From an uncultured Rikenellaceae bacterium (GTDB lineage Bacteria; Bacteroidota; Bacteroidia; Bacteroidales; Rikenellaceae), in assembly GCA_947074135.1 (NCBI GenBank), contig CAMTOL010000022.1, positions 1 to 16,427 of the forward strand: 16,427 nt of DNA, read 5' to 3'. Under the pieces are notes generated by a model that saw nothing but the letters and a program-made list of their open reading frames with translations, was not told the origin of the DNA and ran no database searches. The position numbers were made by a program, and so were the translations under genes. Shown here piece after piece: positions 1 through 5,925 of the stretch. How positions within the stretch are numbered: the stretch's first letter is position 1; each line of letters opens with the position of its first letter.

Positions 1-153
1 ATTGTTGTTTGCGCAGAAAATTATCACTGTTTTTCCACCTACCTCAATTTTATCTTTTTGAGGGCTTTCAATTATACTGTCACTTTTGAACAGACCTTCC
101 TCCTTAATTGCATTTAGCTCATTTTGGAGATGATTTTGAATTTTACAGTACAT
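1..153 (-). CDS. kbl: Glycine C-acetyltransferase (2-amino-3-ketobutyrate CoA ligase), N-terminal part only
   Basis: The first 51 codons, read from an ATG at 151-153 to the window edge, give a continuous reading frame with no stop. The protein begins MYCKIQNHLQNELNAIKEEG, continues with a GLFKSDSIIESPQ segment and ends in FCANN. This matches the start of the PLP-dependent alpha-oxoamine synthase Kbl, where an E-G-L-[FY]-K stretch, an I-x-S-x-Q segment and FCANNYLGL occur in this order. Kbl cleaves 2-amino-3-ketobutyrate with CoA to glycine and acetyl-CoA, the second step of threonine degradation, in the cytosol. The last visible residue is Asn where the family usually has Tyr (FCANNY). The remaining ~340 residues, including the PLP lysine, lie outside the window, so other alpha-oxoamine synthases are not fully excluded. 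The gene is divergent from recG across 202 nt; no convincing promoter was found for it. Confidence 0.83.
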   Translation of the reverse strand, partial: MYCKIQNHLQNELNAIKEEGLFKSDSIIESPQKDKIEVGGKTVIIFCANNN

Positions 154-355
154 TTTTTACTATTTTTGTATATTGATTTAATTATAATGATCGATTATGC
201 GACTTTTATTTTAAAATTTCGTAAATTAGCAATACCAAAAAACGAATCATCAATTTGAGAATCTTATAATTCTTAAACTATCCACACACTCAGCTTTTAA
301 TTAAAAAATAATGAGATTAATTAAATAATCCAACCAAACAAAGTTAGTAAAAAAA

Positions 356-2485
356 TTGTCTATTCTCAATACAAATATCAAATTTTTACCCTCGGTTGGC
401 GAAAAACGTGCAGAGCTACTCAAAAAGGAGCTCTCTATTGCCACGTTCGAGGATTTGGTGCTCCACACTCCATTTCGATATATAGACCGAACCAAGTTCT
501 ACACTATTGCCGAGTTACGCAAAAGCGATGTTGCGATTGATGTTCAAATTAAAGCTAAAGTTCAGCACGTTCAGCTAATTGGCGAGGGTCGGAAGGCTAG
601 ACTTGTTGTTACGGTTTACGACGGAACTGGGGTAGCCGAGATGATTTGGTTCCACTCCACCTCGTGGGTACTCAAAAGCATTGACCGAGAGCGAGAGTAC
701 ATATTTTTTGGTCGTCCATCGCTCTATAATGGTGGTGTTTCAATGGTTCATCCTGAGTTCGAGGCGCACGGAATGAGCGGCGGCGTTGTGAGTTATGGCG
801 TTCAAGGAGTTTACCGCTCAACCGAGGCACTGCGCAACAATATGCTAGGAACGAGGGCTATAGCATCACTAATTAGGGTAATGTGGCAACGAATTGAGGG
901 GCAAATCGAAGAAACACTACCGTTGTGGATAGTTCACAAAGTGGGACTTATGAGCAGAGAGGAGGCTCTGCGCGAGGCACACTATCCTCAATCTGCCGAA
1001 CGATTAGCCAAAGCACTATACAGACTAAAATTTGAGGAGCTATTTTATATTCAGCTCAATCTACTCCAAGCCAAAGGAGTAAGAACAGAGCGTTCCATAG
1101 GGCATATTTTCAGCACAGTTGGCGATAGATTCAATCGTTTCTACAACGATGTTCTACCGTTTCCGCTAACTGGTGCACAGAAGCGAGTAGTTAAGGAGAT
1201 TCGTCAAAACAGTGTTACCGGGCATCAGATGAACCGATTAATTCAGGGCGATGTGGGTAGCGGAAAGACCATCGTTGCACTACTTGCTGCACTAATTGCT
1301 GCCGACAATGGTTTTCAGAGTGCTATTATGGCTCCAACCGAGATACTAGCACAACAGCACTTCGAGAGCCTTGCGCCGATGTGCAACAAGGTTGGCGTTT
1401 CGGTTGCGTTGCTTACAGGTTCGACCCGCAAAAAAGAGCGAGAACGAATTTTTGCAGAGCTACTCAGCGGAGAGATTGATATTTTGATTGGTACTCACGC
1501 ACTTATCGAAGACCCCGTTCAATTTTCGAGGCTTGGATTAGTTATTATCGACGAACAGCATCGTTTTGGAGTAATGCAGAGGGCTAAACTACATATAAAA
1601 GGCGGCGAGACTCCTCCACATATTATCGTTATGACAGCCACACCGATACCTCGCACACTGGCAATGACTCTCTATGGCGATCTCGATGTTTCGGTTATCG
1701 ACGAGCTGCCACCTGGACGCAAACCGATAAAGACTATACACACTCGCGAAGAACAACGACTTCGAGTTATGGGTTTTATGCGAGAACAGATTAAACAGGG
1801 ACGGCAGTGCTATGTTGTATATCCCGCAATTGACGAGAACGAAAAACTGGACATTGCCTCAGTAGAGGCTGGAGCAGCAGCACTAGCCGAGTTTTTTCCA
1901 CCCTCCGAAGGTTACTGTTCGGTTGTGGTTCACGGCAAGATGACCACCAAACTCAAAGACTATGGTATGGATATGTTCCGACGTGGCGAGGCGCAGATAC
2001 TAGTTGCTACAACTGTGATTGAGGTTGGGGTTAATGTTCCCAATGCTACGGTAATGGTTATTGAGAGTGCGCATAGGTTTGGTCTTTCGCAGTTACATCA
2101 GCTTCGAGGTAGGGTTGGGCGTGGTGGCGAACAGTCGTGGTGTGTATTGATGACTGGCGATAAGTTGGGTGCAGATAGCAGAGCTCGAATTGAGGCAATG
2201 GTCGAAACAACCGATGGTTTTGTGATAGCCGAGCGGGATATGGAGTTGCGTGGAGCTGGGGATATTGACGGAACGCGGCAGAGTGGACAGGCTATTGATA
2301 TTCACTTCTCCGACTTAGCTCGTGATTCTCAAATTTTGGCAGACGCACGAGCAGAGGCAATTGAACTACTCTCAATCGACCCGTTGCTCAATGGTGGCGA
2401 AAATTTCCAATTGCGTGTCAAGATAGCAAAAATGCGCGCCAAAGAGAGCGGCATCGAAGAGCTAGACCTCTCAAAGATTAGCTAA
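356..2485 (+). CDS. recG: ATP-dependent DNA helicase RecG
   Basis: This superfamily-2 helicase remodels stalled replication forks and recombination intermediates. The 709 residues match the usual RecG length. In order: an N-terminal LPSVGEKRAELL helix-hairpin-like segment (11-22), an OB-fold wedge domain (about 55-150), Walker A GDVGSGKT (298-305), DEQH box (399-402), TATPIPRT motif III (427-434), and in the C-terminal half the VATTVIEVGVNVPNA and QLRGRVGRG motifs (V and VI). All helicase motifs are intact. The start is TTG at 356: the same frame has a TAA at 326-328, no ATG lies between, and the next in-frame ATG is near codon 95, inside the wedge domain. The TTG puts the conserved LPxVGxKRAELL the expected distance from the N terminus. 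No clear Shine-Dalgarno is visible. The gene is monocistronic as far as can be seen; 180 nt separate it from the next gene. Confidence 0.97.
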   Translation: MSILNTNIKFLPSVGEKRAELLKKELSIATFEDLVLHTPFRYIDRTKFYTIAELRKSDVAIDVQIKAKVQHVQLIGEGRKARLVVTVYDGTGVAEMIWFHSTSWVLKSIDREREYIFFGRPSLYNGGVSMVHPEFEAHGMSGGVVSYGVQGVYRSTEALRNNMLGTRAIASLIRVMWQRIEGQIEETLPLWIVHKVGLMSREEALREAHYPQSAERLAKALYRLKFEELFYIQLNLLQAKGVRTERSIGHIFSTVGDRFNRFYNDVLPFPLTGAQKRVVKEIRQNSVTGHQMNRLIQGDVGSGKTIVALLAALIAADNGFQSAIMAPTEILAQQHFESLAPMCNKVGVSVALLTGSTRKKERERIFAELLSGEIDILIGTHALIEDPVQFSRLGLVIIDEQHRFGVMQRAKLHIKGGETPPHIIVMTATPIPRTLAMTLYGDLDVSVIDELPPGRKPIKTIHTREEQRLRVMGFMREQIKQGRQCYVVYPAIDENEKLDIASVEAGAAALAEFFPPSEGYCSVVVHGKMTTKLKDYGMDMFRRGEAQILVATTVIEVGVNVPNATVMVIESAHRFGLSQLHQLRGRVGRGGEQSWCVLMTGDKLGADSRARIEAMVETTDGFVIAERDMELRGAGDIDGTRQSGQAIDIHFSDLARDSQILADARAEAIELLSIDPLLNGGENFQLRVKIAKMRAKESGIEELDLSKIS

Positions 2486-2569
2486 AACCATTAAACAAAA
2501 ACACACCTTTTTATAGTATTCTCAGACAAGAATATTTAAAAAATTAAATAAACTATATGGTTAAAATAT

Positions 2570-2600
2570 TTTGCATTCTAAAAAAAAATATTTAACTTGC
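2570..2600 (+). promoter_or_regulatory. Possible Bacteroidota-type promoter for the PAS kinase
   Basis: TTTG at 2570-2573 is followed after 19 nt by TAACTTGC at 2593-2600, which matches the TA and two of the four TTTG positions of the TAnnTTTG -7 consensus. It would start transcription about 60 nt before the kinase ATG at 2666. The sequence around it is very AT-rich, so a chance match is possible. Confidence 0.3.
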
Positions 2601-2665
2601 TTATAAAAGCACTCCCGCTTAATATTAAGACAAGAATTAATTTAAATAAATATCACTAAAATAAG

Positions 2666-3724
2666 ATGGAAGAAAGAAATTTTGGAGTAGTTATTGACAA
2701 CCTCCTACCAAAAGAACAATTATTCAGTTCAACAAAATCGGCGCACGTTATTGTTGATAAAGAGTTAAATGTTCTATACTTCAACAACAAAAAACTATCG
2801 GATGTCAAAGAGGAGCAGCAGCGACCTGGCGATCTACTTCGTTGTGTCAATGCACTTCATGGACCAAATGGATGCGGTTCGGCAACAGACTGCACAACTT
2901 GCAGACTAAGATCGTCTGTTAGGTATGTTCTCGAAACAAATAAACATTTGAGCCAAGAGGTTACCCTACTGCTTGAGCATAACAACAAAATGGTAATTCA
3001 GGAGACTGCTCTACCATTTTCGTTCGACAACGAAAATTATGTTGCAATTTTTATTGTAGATATATCGGATAAGAAGCAGGAACAGATATTGGAGCACGTA
3101 TTCTTCCACGATATGGTCAACCTGGCTGGAGCTATGGAGAGTTTTGTGGAGATTCTCGAAGAGGAGCCCGATCCGTTATTGCTTTCAGAGGTCAAAAAAC
3201 TTAGTTCTCAAATACTAGAAGAGATTCTTGCCCAAAAAGAGCTTGTATTTGCAGAGAAGGGTATGTTAAATTGCAGCTTTAAAAAGACAACTATCATTGA
3301 GTTTATGAACCACGCCGCAATCTCGCTTGCACCAATGGTAAATGCCAAGGAGATGGAGTTAATTACCGATATCAAAGATAGTGATACCGAGTTTGAAACA
3401 GACAGCAGATTACTGCACCGCATTGTGGTCAATATGGTTAAGAACGCTGCAGAGGCATCGCCAGAAGGTAGTATAATCAAGATAGCCTCTAAGGCAGATA
3501 ATGATTCTGTAACGATTTCGGTCAACAATCCGACAGTAATCCCTATGGAGCATCAGGGCACAATCTTCCGTTATGGTTCGTCAACAAAGGGAGAGGGGCG
3601 AGGAATTGGCACATATAGTATGAAGTTATTTGGGGAGAATTATTTAAAGGGGAGCGTTGGTTTCACATCGAACGAGGAGCAGAAAACAACATTCTTCATT
3701 ACGATACCTAAGTCACACAAGTAG
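2666..3724 (+). CDS. Soluble PAS-domain sensor histidine kinase with a four-cysteine motif
   Basis: A predicted cytosolic protein of 352 residues without membrane segments. Residues 20-135 form a PAS-like sensor domain containing Cys60, Cys70, Cys76 and Cys79 in the pattern C-x9-C-x5-C-x2-C, beginning PGDLLRC and ending GCGSATDCTTC. That spacing suggests a metal, heme or Fe-S ligand set or a redox switch; the ligand is not known from the sequence. The phosphoacceptor region is FFHDMVNLAG with His148-Asp149, followed by an N box (NMVKNAAEA, 256-264) and a GEGRGIGTYS ATP-lid glycine motif (309-318). The usual D-x-G-x-G box is replaced by NNPTVI (287-292), as I recall for other kinases of this PAS-Cys type. 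No response regulator is encoded next to it, so it is an orphan kinase here. Start ATG at 2666; the gene converges on the LytTR gene and ends at a hairpin lying inside that gene. Confidence is high for the kinase class, low for the signal. Confidence 0.88.
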   Translation: MEERNFGVVIDNLLPKEQLFSSTKSAHVIVDKELNVLYFNNKKLSDVKEEQQRPGDLLRCVNALHGPNGCGSATDCTTCRLRSSVRYVLETNKHLSQEVTLLLEHNNKMVIQETALPFSFDNENYVAIFIVDISDKKQEQILEHVFFHDMVNLAGAMESFVEILEEEPDPLLLSEVKKLSSQILEEILAQKELVFAEKGMLNCSFKKTTIIEFMNHAAISLAPMVNAKEMELITDIKDSDTEFETDSRLLHRIVVNMVKNAAEASPEGSIIKIASKADNDSVTISVNNPTVIPMEHQGTIFRYGSSTKGEGRGIGTYSMKLFGENYLKGSVGFTSNEEQKTTFFITIPKSHK

Positions 3725-3749
3725 AACGACACGAGGGTCGTATAAATAG

Positions 3750-4505
3750 TTAGTTAAGAGTCGAGAAAATATTCTTGACTCTTTCTTTATATGAACGAGA
3801 TATATCGAGTTCTAGACCACGAACAACAACTTTTGTTGACTCCACACGCTCTATGTGTTTGATTGACACCAAGAACGAACGGTGAATCCGCACAAAGCCA
3901 TTACCTAGCTCGACAGACCAGCCCGAAATGTTGGTGCGACTGCGCAACTTCTCGCCACCCACCAACCACAACCACACCTCATCATCTCGTGACTCTATGT
4001 AGAATATATCATCAACCGCTAATTTTACTCGTCGCCTCTCCGAAGTAAACTCCACAAATCGTGGTTCTTCTGGTTTACGATCATTTTTAGCCAAATAAAA
4101 ACTCAAAATCTTATACGGCATATAGTAGGCCCCCACAATTAGCAGCAGAAAAACAGGATTCGAAAGAAGCGATGATATTGCAGTAGCCTCAACGCCAAGA
4201 AGTAGCGTTTGGGTAAGAAAAAGTATCAAAAACTGTATAAAATAGATAGCTCCTAGAAAGCATACATTTTCAAAGACTGATTTAGCATTCAATCTCCACT
4301 CAACCCGCTGCCAAAGGTAATGCACTCCCAAAACTGTTGGCAAAAAAGACAACGCAACAAATAGAGCCTCAACAAAAATATAGTTGAGTCCCCAAAAAAG
4401 TAGCGACATCAGAAAAATCATCACCACCCAGTAAAGTATAAAAACGGTCTGTTTCACGACTACAAGTTTACTCTTTTTTCTCCGATTTTTCAACCTCATC
4501 GCCAT
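3750..4505 (-). CDS. Membrane-anchored LytTR-family transcriptional regulator
   Basis: A protein of 251 residues. After a basic start (RLKNRRKKSK) come four hydrophobic segments, about 18-38, 42-62, 79-105 and 115-135, placing the N-terminal half in the inner membrane. Residues 150-250 form a LytTR DNA-binding domain with the expected landmarks: VDDIFYIES (164-172), NGFVRIHRSFLVSIKHIE (202-219) and LDISRSYKERV (233-243). There is no receiver domain, so the protein is not a classical response regulator; it is the 4TM-LytTR layout common in Bacteroidota, where the membrane part presumably senses a signal or binds a partner. The two possible ATG starts are MAMRLK and MRLK, two codons apart. The gene is divergent from a small three-helix membrane protein with overlapping promoters, which suggests that this neighbour is its partner or target; this is inference. 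Its promoter candidate is TTTG-N22-TATGTTTG at 4595-4562. Confidence 0.9.
   Translation of the reverse strand: MAMRLKNRRKKSKLVVVKQTVFILYWVVMIFLMSLLFWGLNYIFVEALFVALSFLPTVLGVHYLWQRVEWRLNAKSVFENVCFLGAIYFIQFLILFLTQTLLLGVEATAISSLLSNPVFLLLIVGAYYMPYKILSFYLAKNDRKPEEPRFVEFTSERRRVKLAVDDIFYIESRDDEVWLWLVGGEKLRSRTNISGWSVELGNGFVRIHRSFLVSIKHIERVESTKVVVRGLELDISRSYKERVKNIFSTLN
3756..3783 (+). terminator. Hairpin terminator of the PAS kinase, inside the 3' end of the LytTR gene
   Basis: AAGAGTCGAGAA (3756-3767) pairs with TTCTTGACTCTT (3772-3783) across an AATA loop: 12 pairs including one G-T wobble. The plus strand continues with TCTTTAT, a weak U-tract. It lies 32 nt after the kinase stop. The same bases encode the last residues (VKNIFSTL) of the convergent LytTR protein, so one sequence serves as terminator and coding end. 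Confidence 0.6.
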
Positions 4506-4542
4506 ACTTTAGGGATTCTACACCTCAACATAGGGATTTGAA

Positions 4543-4575
4543 TTTGCACTATACACACTTTCAAACATATCTTTG
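4543..4575 (+). promoter_or_regulatory. Consensus promoter of the MotA/ExbB-like gene
   Basis: TTTG at 4543-4546, a 21-nt spacer, then TATCTTTG at 4568-4575 fit the Bacteroidota primary-sigma consensus TTTG ... TAnnTTTG. Transcription would begin near 4582, leaving a leader of about 40 nt before the ATG at 4624. The -7 box overlaps that of the opposite-strand LytTR promoter. Confidence 0.6.
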
Positions 4576-4595
4576 CAGTAAGGAATTCCAACAAA
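4562..4595 (-). promoter_or_regulatory. Candidate promoter of the LytTR gene, overlapping the divergent one
   Basis: On the minus strand TTTG (4595-4592), a 22-nt spacer and TATGTTTG (4569-4562) match the same consensus, with a slightly long spacer. The -7 boxes of the two divergent promoters share the TA at 4568-4569, within the near-palindrome CAAACATATCTTTG (4562-4575), so the two promoters probably cannot be occupied at once. Confidence 0.5.
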
Positions 4596-4623
4596 AATAT
4601 TAACCACAAAAAACTCAACAGCT

Positions 4624-4935
4624 ATGTTTGAACTATTCTTTGAAGGTGGCACACTTTGGATGTCACTTCTAACAATCGAACTTGTCGCCATTTTGCTATC
4701 GGCTTGGAAAGCTCCACGCTGGGTTGGCACCATTGGCACTATTGCGCTTTGCACATCAATTCTAGGTGTATTATTTGGCTTGTACAATCTATTTTCCGTA
4801 CTTGAGATTGCGGAAGAAATAGCACCTACTCTAGTATATGGAGGCTGTCGTGTCGCACTTATCTCTATTTTGTATGGTTTGATGATTTACATTGCATCGC
4901 AGGTCATAAAAATCATTCAGAAGCCACGAATGTAA
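4624..4935 (+). CDS. Small three-helix membrane protein of MotA/TolQ/ExbB-like type
   Basis: A protein of 103 residues with three hydrophobic segments (about 10-28, 37-60 and 75-97) and a basic C terminus (QKPRM). The beginning, FELFFEGGTLWMSLLTI, resembles the start of MotA/TolQ/ExbB proton-channel family members, which have an [FE]EGG-x-x-x-M-x-x-L pattern before the first helix. At 103 residues it is much shorter than a full ExbB/TolQ (about 220-270), and the long cytoplasmic loop of those proteins is missing. It therefore matches only a minimal version; a proton-channel function is not shown. No ExbD/TolR partner is nearby. The gene has its own promoter at 4543-4575, overlapping that of the divergent LytTR regulator, so regulation by that protein is plausible. 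It is followed by a perfect 15-bp hairpin at 4960-4996. The family link is moderate; an unrelated small membrane protein is the alternative. Confidence 0.8.
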   Translation: MFELFFEGGTLWMSLLTIELVAILLSAWKAPRWVGTIGTIALCTSILGVLFGLYNLFSVLEIAEEIAPTLVYGGCRVALISILYGLMIYIASQVIKIIQKPRM

Positions 4936-4959
4936 GTTGTGTCTTTTCGTACAAACGCA

Positions 4960-4996
4960 AACACCCCTAGAGTTGCACTTAAACTCTAGGGGTGTT
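4960..4996. terminator. Perfect 15-bp hairpin between convergent genes
   Basis: AACACCCCTAGAGTT (4960-4974) and AACTCTAGGGGTGTT (4982-4996) pair perfectly around a 7-nt loop. It starts 25 nt after the stop at 4935. On the minus strand it is followed by T-rich TTGCGTTTGT; on the plus strand there is no T-run. It is probably a terminator, better suited to minus-strand (heat-shock gene) transcripts, although that gene's stop lies 280 nt away. Confidence 0.6.
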
Positions 4997-5090
4997 GCTG
5001 TAAAGAGTAACTAAATAACAGTTGAAAGCGTATTTATAGCTGCGTGGTATTCTTACAAATCCTACGAACTTGGGATTTAGGATTCTTTTT

Positions 5091-5149
5091 TGGGGGTGGG
5101 TCGGAAATTCCTACGGAATTTCTTCTTTGGCTCTTTCGACCCACCCCCA
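5091..5149. repeat. Nested inverted repeat (13-bp outer and 8-bp inner arms)
   Basis: The outer arms TGGGGGTGGGTCG (5091-5103) and CGACCCACCCCCA (5137-5149) are perfect complements. Directly inside the left arm is a second perfect hairpin, GAAATTCC (5104-5111) and GGAATTTC (5115-5122) with a 3-nt loop. A plus-strand T-run precedes the element rather than following it, so it is not a standard intrinsic terminator. A dispersed intergenic repeat or a structured RNA element is possible. Confidence 0.75.
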
Positions 5150-5183
5150 GATTGCACATCATTACTCGTATCAGCTCATCGTC

Positions 5184-5205
5184 GTCGCTTTTTGGAAAAA
5201 GCGAC
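5184..5205. repeat. Perfect 10-bp palindrome
   Basis: GTCGCTTTTT (5184-5193) and AAAAAGCGAC (5196-5205) are perfect complements separated by GG. There is no flanking T-tract. It lies about 70 nt past the heat-shock gene stop on the minus strand and may protect or end that transcript. Confidence 0.55.
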
Positions 5206-5275
5206 ACCAAAAACTTTTAATGATAAACCTCTCTAAAGGTTCCCTCGCATTTCAACTGCAAACTAATAAGAAAAA

Positions 5276-5713
5276 CTATTTTATATCGATTTTCTTGATT
5301 TTGTCCTCCTTTGCCTTATCAAGTTTTGGAAGCTTAATTTTCAGAACACCATCACTCTGTTCCGCCTCGATATGCTCTGTATCAACGTGTTCAGGCAACG
5401 TAAAACTGCGACTAAACGAGCTTGACGAAAACTCACGCCTAATCACCTTATGATCCTTGTTTTCGTCCTCCTTCTCTTCGCTGTGTTTTGCCGAGATTGT
5501 TAATACACTCTTGTTGACCTTCACATTGAAATCCTCTTTCTTGTAACCTGCCGCCATCATATCGATTACATACTCTTTGTCGCTCTCTTTGATGTTCACC
5601 GCCGGCACATCACCATCATAAATATTGTTAAAAAGTTCATTACCGAAAAATCGGTTGAAAATTACAGGCAGCCCATCGTTGCAGCTACCCGATTTGCACA
5701 TATGAGTACTCAT
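5276..5713 (-). CDS. Small heat-shock protein (Hsp20/alpha-crystallin family)
   Basis: An ATP-independent holdase chaperone of 145 residues, normal for bacterial Hsp20. The alpha-crystallin domain covers about 35-131, with VPAVNIKESDKEYVI (first strands), MMAAGYKKEDFNVKV and the signature AEQSDGVLKIKLPK (117-130). The C-terminal tail ends in KKIDIK, where Ile142 and Ile144 form the I-x-I motif used for oligomerisation. The N-terminal arm is short and carries Cys6 and Cys11 (MCKSGSC), which could be redox-active or bind metal; this is inference. Two in-frame ATGs (codons 1 and 5) are possible starts. Upstream on the same strand are a strong terminator (5825-5865) and a consensus promoter beyond it (5957-5926). 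A CIRCE heat-shock operator is not seen, and no good promoter lies between the terminator and the ATG. Confidence 0.95.
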   Translation of the reverse strand: MSTHMCKSGSCNDGLPVIFNRFFGNELFNNIYDGDVPAVNIKESDKEYVIDMMAAGYKKEDFNVKVNKSVLTISAKHSEEKEDENKDHKVIRREFSSSSFSRSFTLPEHVDTEHIEAEQSDGVLKIKLPKLDKAKEDKIKKIDIK

Positions 5714-5824
5714 AGCTTTAAAAAATTAGTTGTTAGACTTTTTTTGTTTTACTTATACAGAGTACAACTTCAAAAAGTGCGCCAAAGTGAGCATCAAAAA
5801 AACAGGAAATTGACAATAAAGAAC

Positions 5825-5865
5825 AAAAAAGAGTTCAACTAACAATCGATGTTAATTGAACTCTT
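5825..5865 (-). terminator. Strong intrinsic terminator downstream of nqrE
   Basis: On the minus strand a 15-bp stem (5865-5851 with 5843-5829, one C-A mismatch) with a 7-nt loop is followed directly by six T residues and further T-rich sequence. The plus-strand side lacks a T-run, so it works in the nqr/hsp20 direction. It would end the nqr transcript, or a short transcript from the promoter at 5957-5926, before the heat-shock gene. Confidence 0.82.
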
Positions 5866-5875
5866 ATAAAAATAA

Positions 5876-5888
5876 CGCTGCAAGGCAG
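5876..5888. repeat. Small GCTGC/GCAGC hairpin, possibly a collapsed copy of the adjacent palindromic element
   Basis: GCTGC and GCAGC pair around AAG. The wider sequence AACGCTGCAAGGCAGCAT (5875 onward) equals the AACGCTG of the left half joined to the CAAGGCAGCAT of the right half of the 5943-6068 element, with everything between them missing. Confidence 0.45.
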
Positions 5889-5925
5889 CATCAACCCTAA
5901 TTAATAATTATTTCAGTAATTGAAG

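Larger units (their letters stand above)
4936..5275. other. 340-nt non-coding interval with several perfect hairpins
   Basis: This stretch lies between the convergent ends of the small membrane protein gene and the heat-shock gene. No credible gene is seen on either strand. It contains a 15-bp perfect hairpin (4960-4996), a nested two-level palindrome (5091-5149), a 10-bp perfect palindrome (5184-5205), and a short flanking inverted pair AATCCT/AGGATT just before the nested palindrome. This is more structure than two terminators need. Confidence 0.7.

Noticed and set aside
135..168. TTTG-N22-TATTTTTG promoter for recG
   Set aside because: The spacer is long, it would leave a leader of about 180 nt, it begins inside kbl, and the surrounding T-rich sequence yields such matches by chance.
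339..375. TAACTTTG -7 box on the minus strand for kbl
   Set aside because: The nearest TTTG is 25 nt away rather than 19-21, and the box would be about 190 nt upstream, next to the recG start.
4518..4787. 89-codon open frame on the minus strand opposite the small membrane protein gene
   Set aside because: It is antisense to the 4624-4935 gene, has no family-like features, and the plus-strand gene has a good promoter and clear membrane helices.
5070..5453. 127-codon plus-strand open frame starting in the palindrome region
   Set aside because: It overlaps the well-supported heat-shock gene on the other strand and its first part is made of inverted-repeat DNA; composition looks random.
5714..5828. 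CIRCE or other known heat-shock operator before hsp20
   Set aside because: No TTAGCACTC-N9-GAGTGCTAA pattern or good consensus promoter could be found there.
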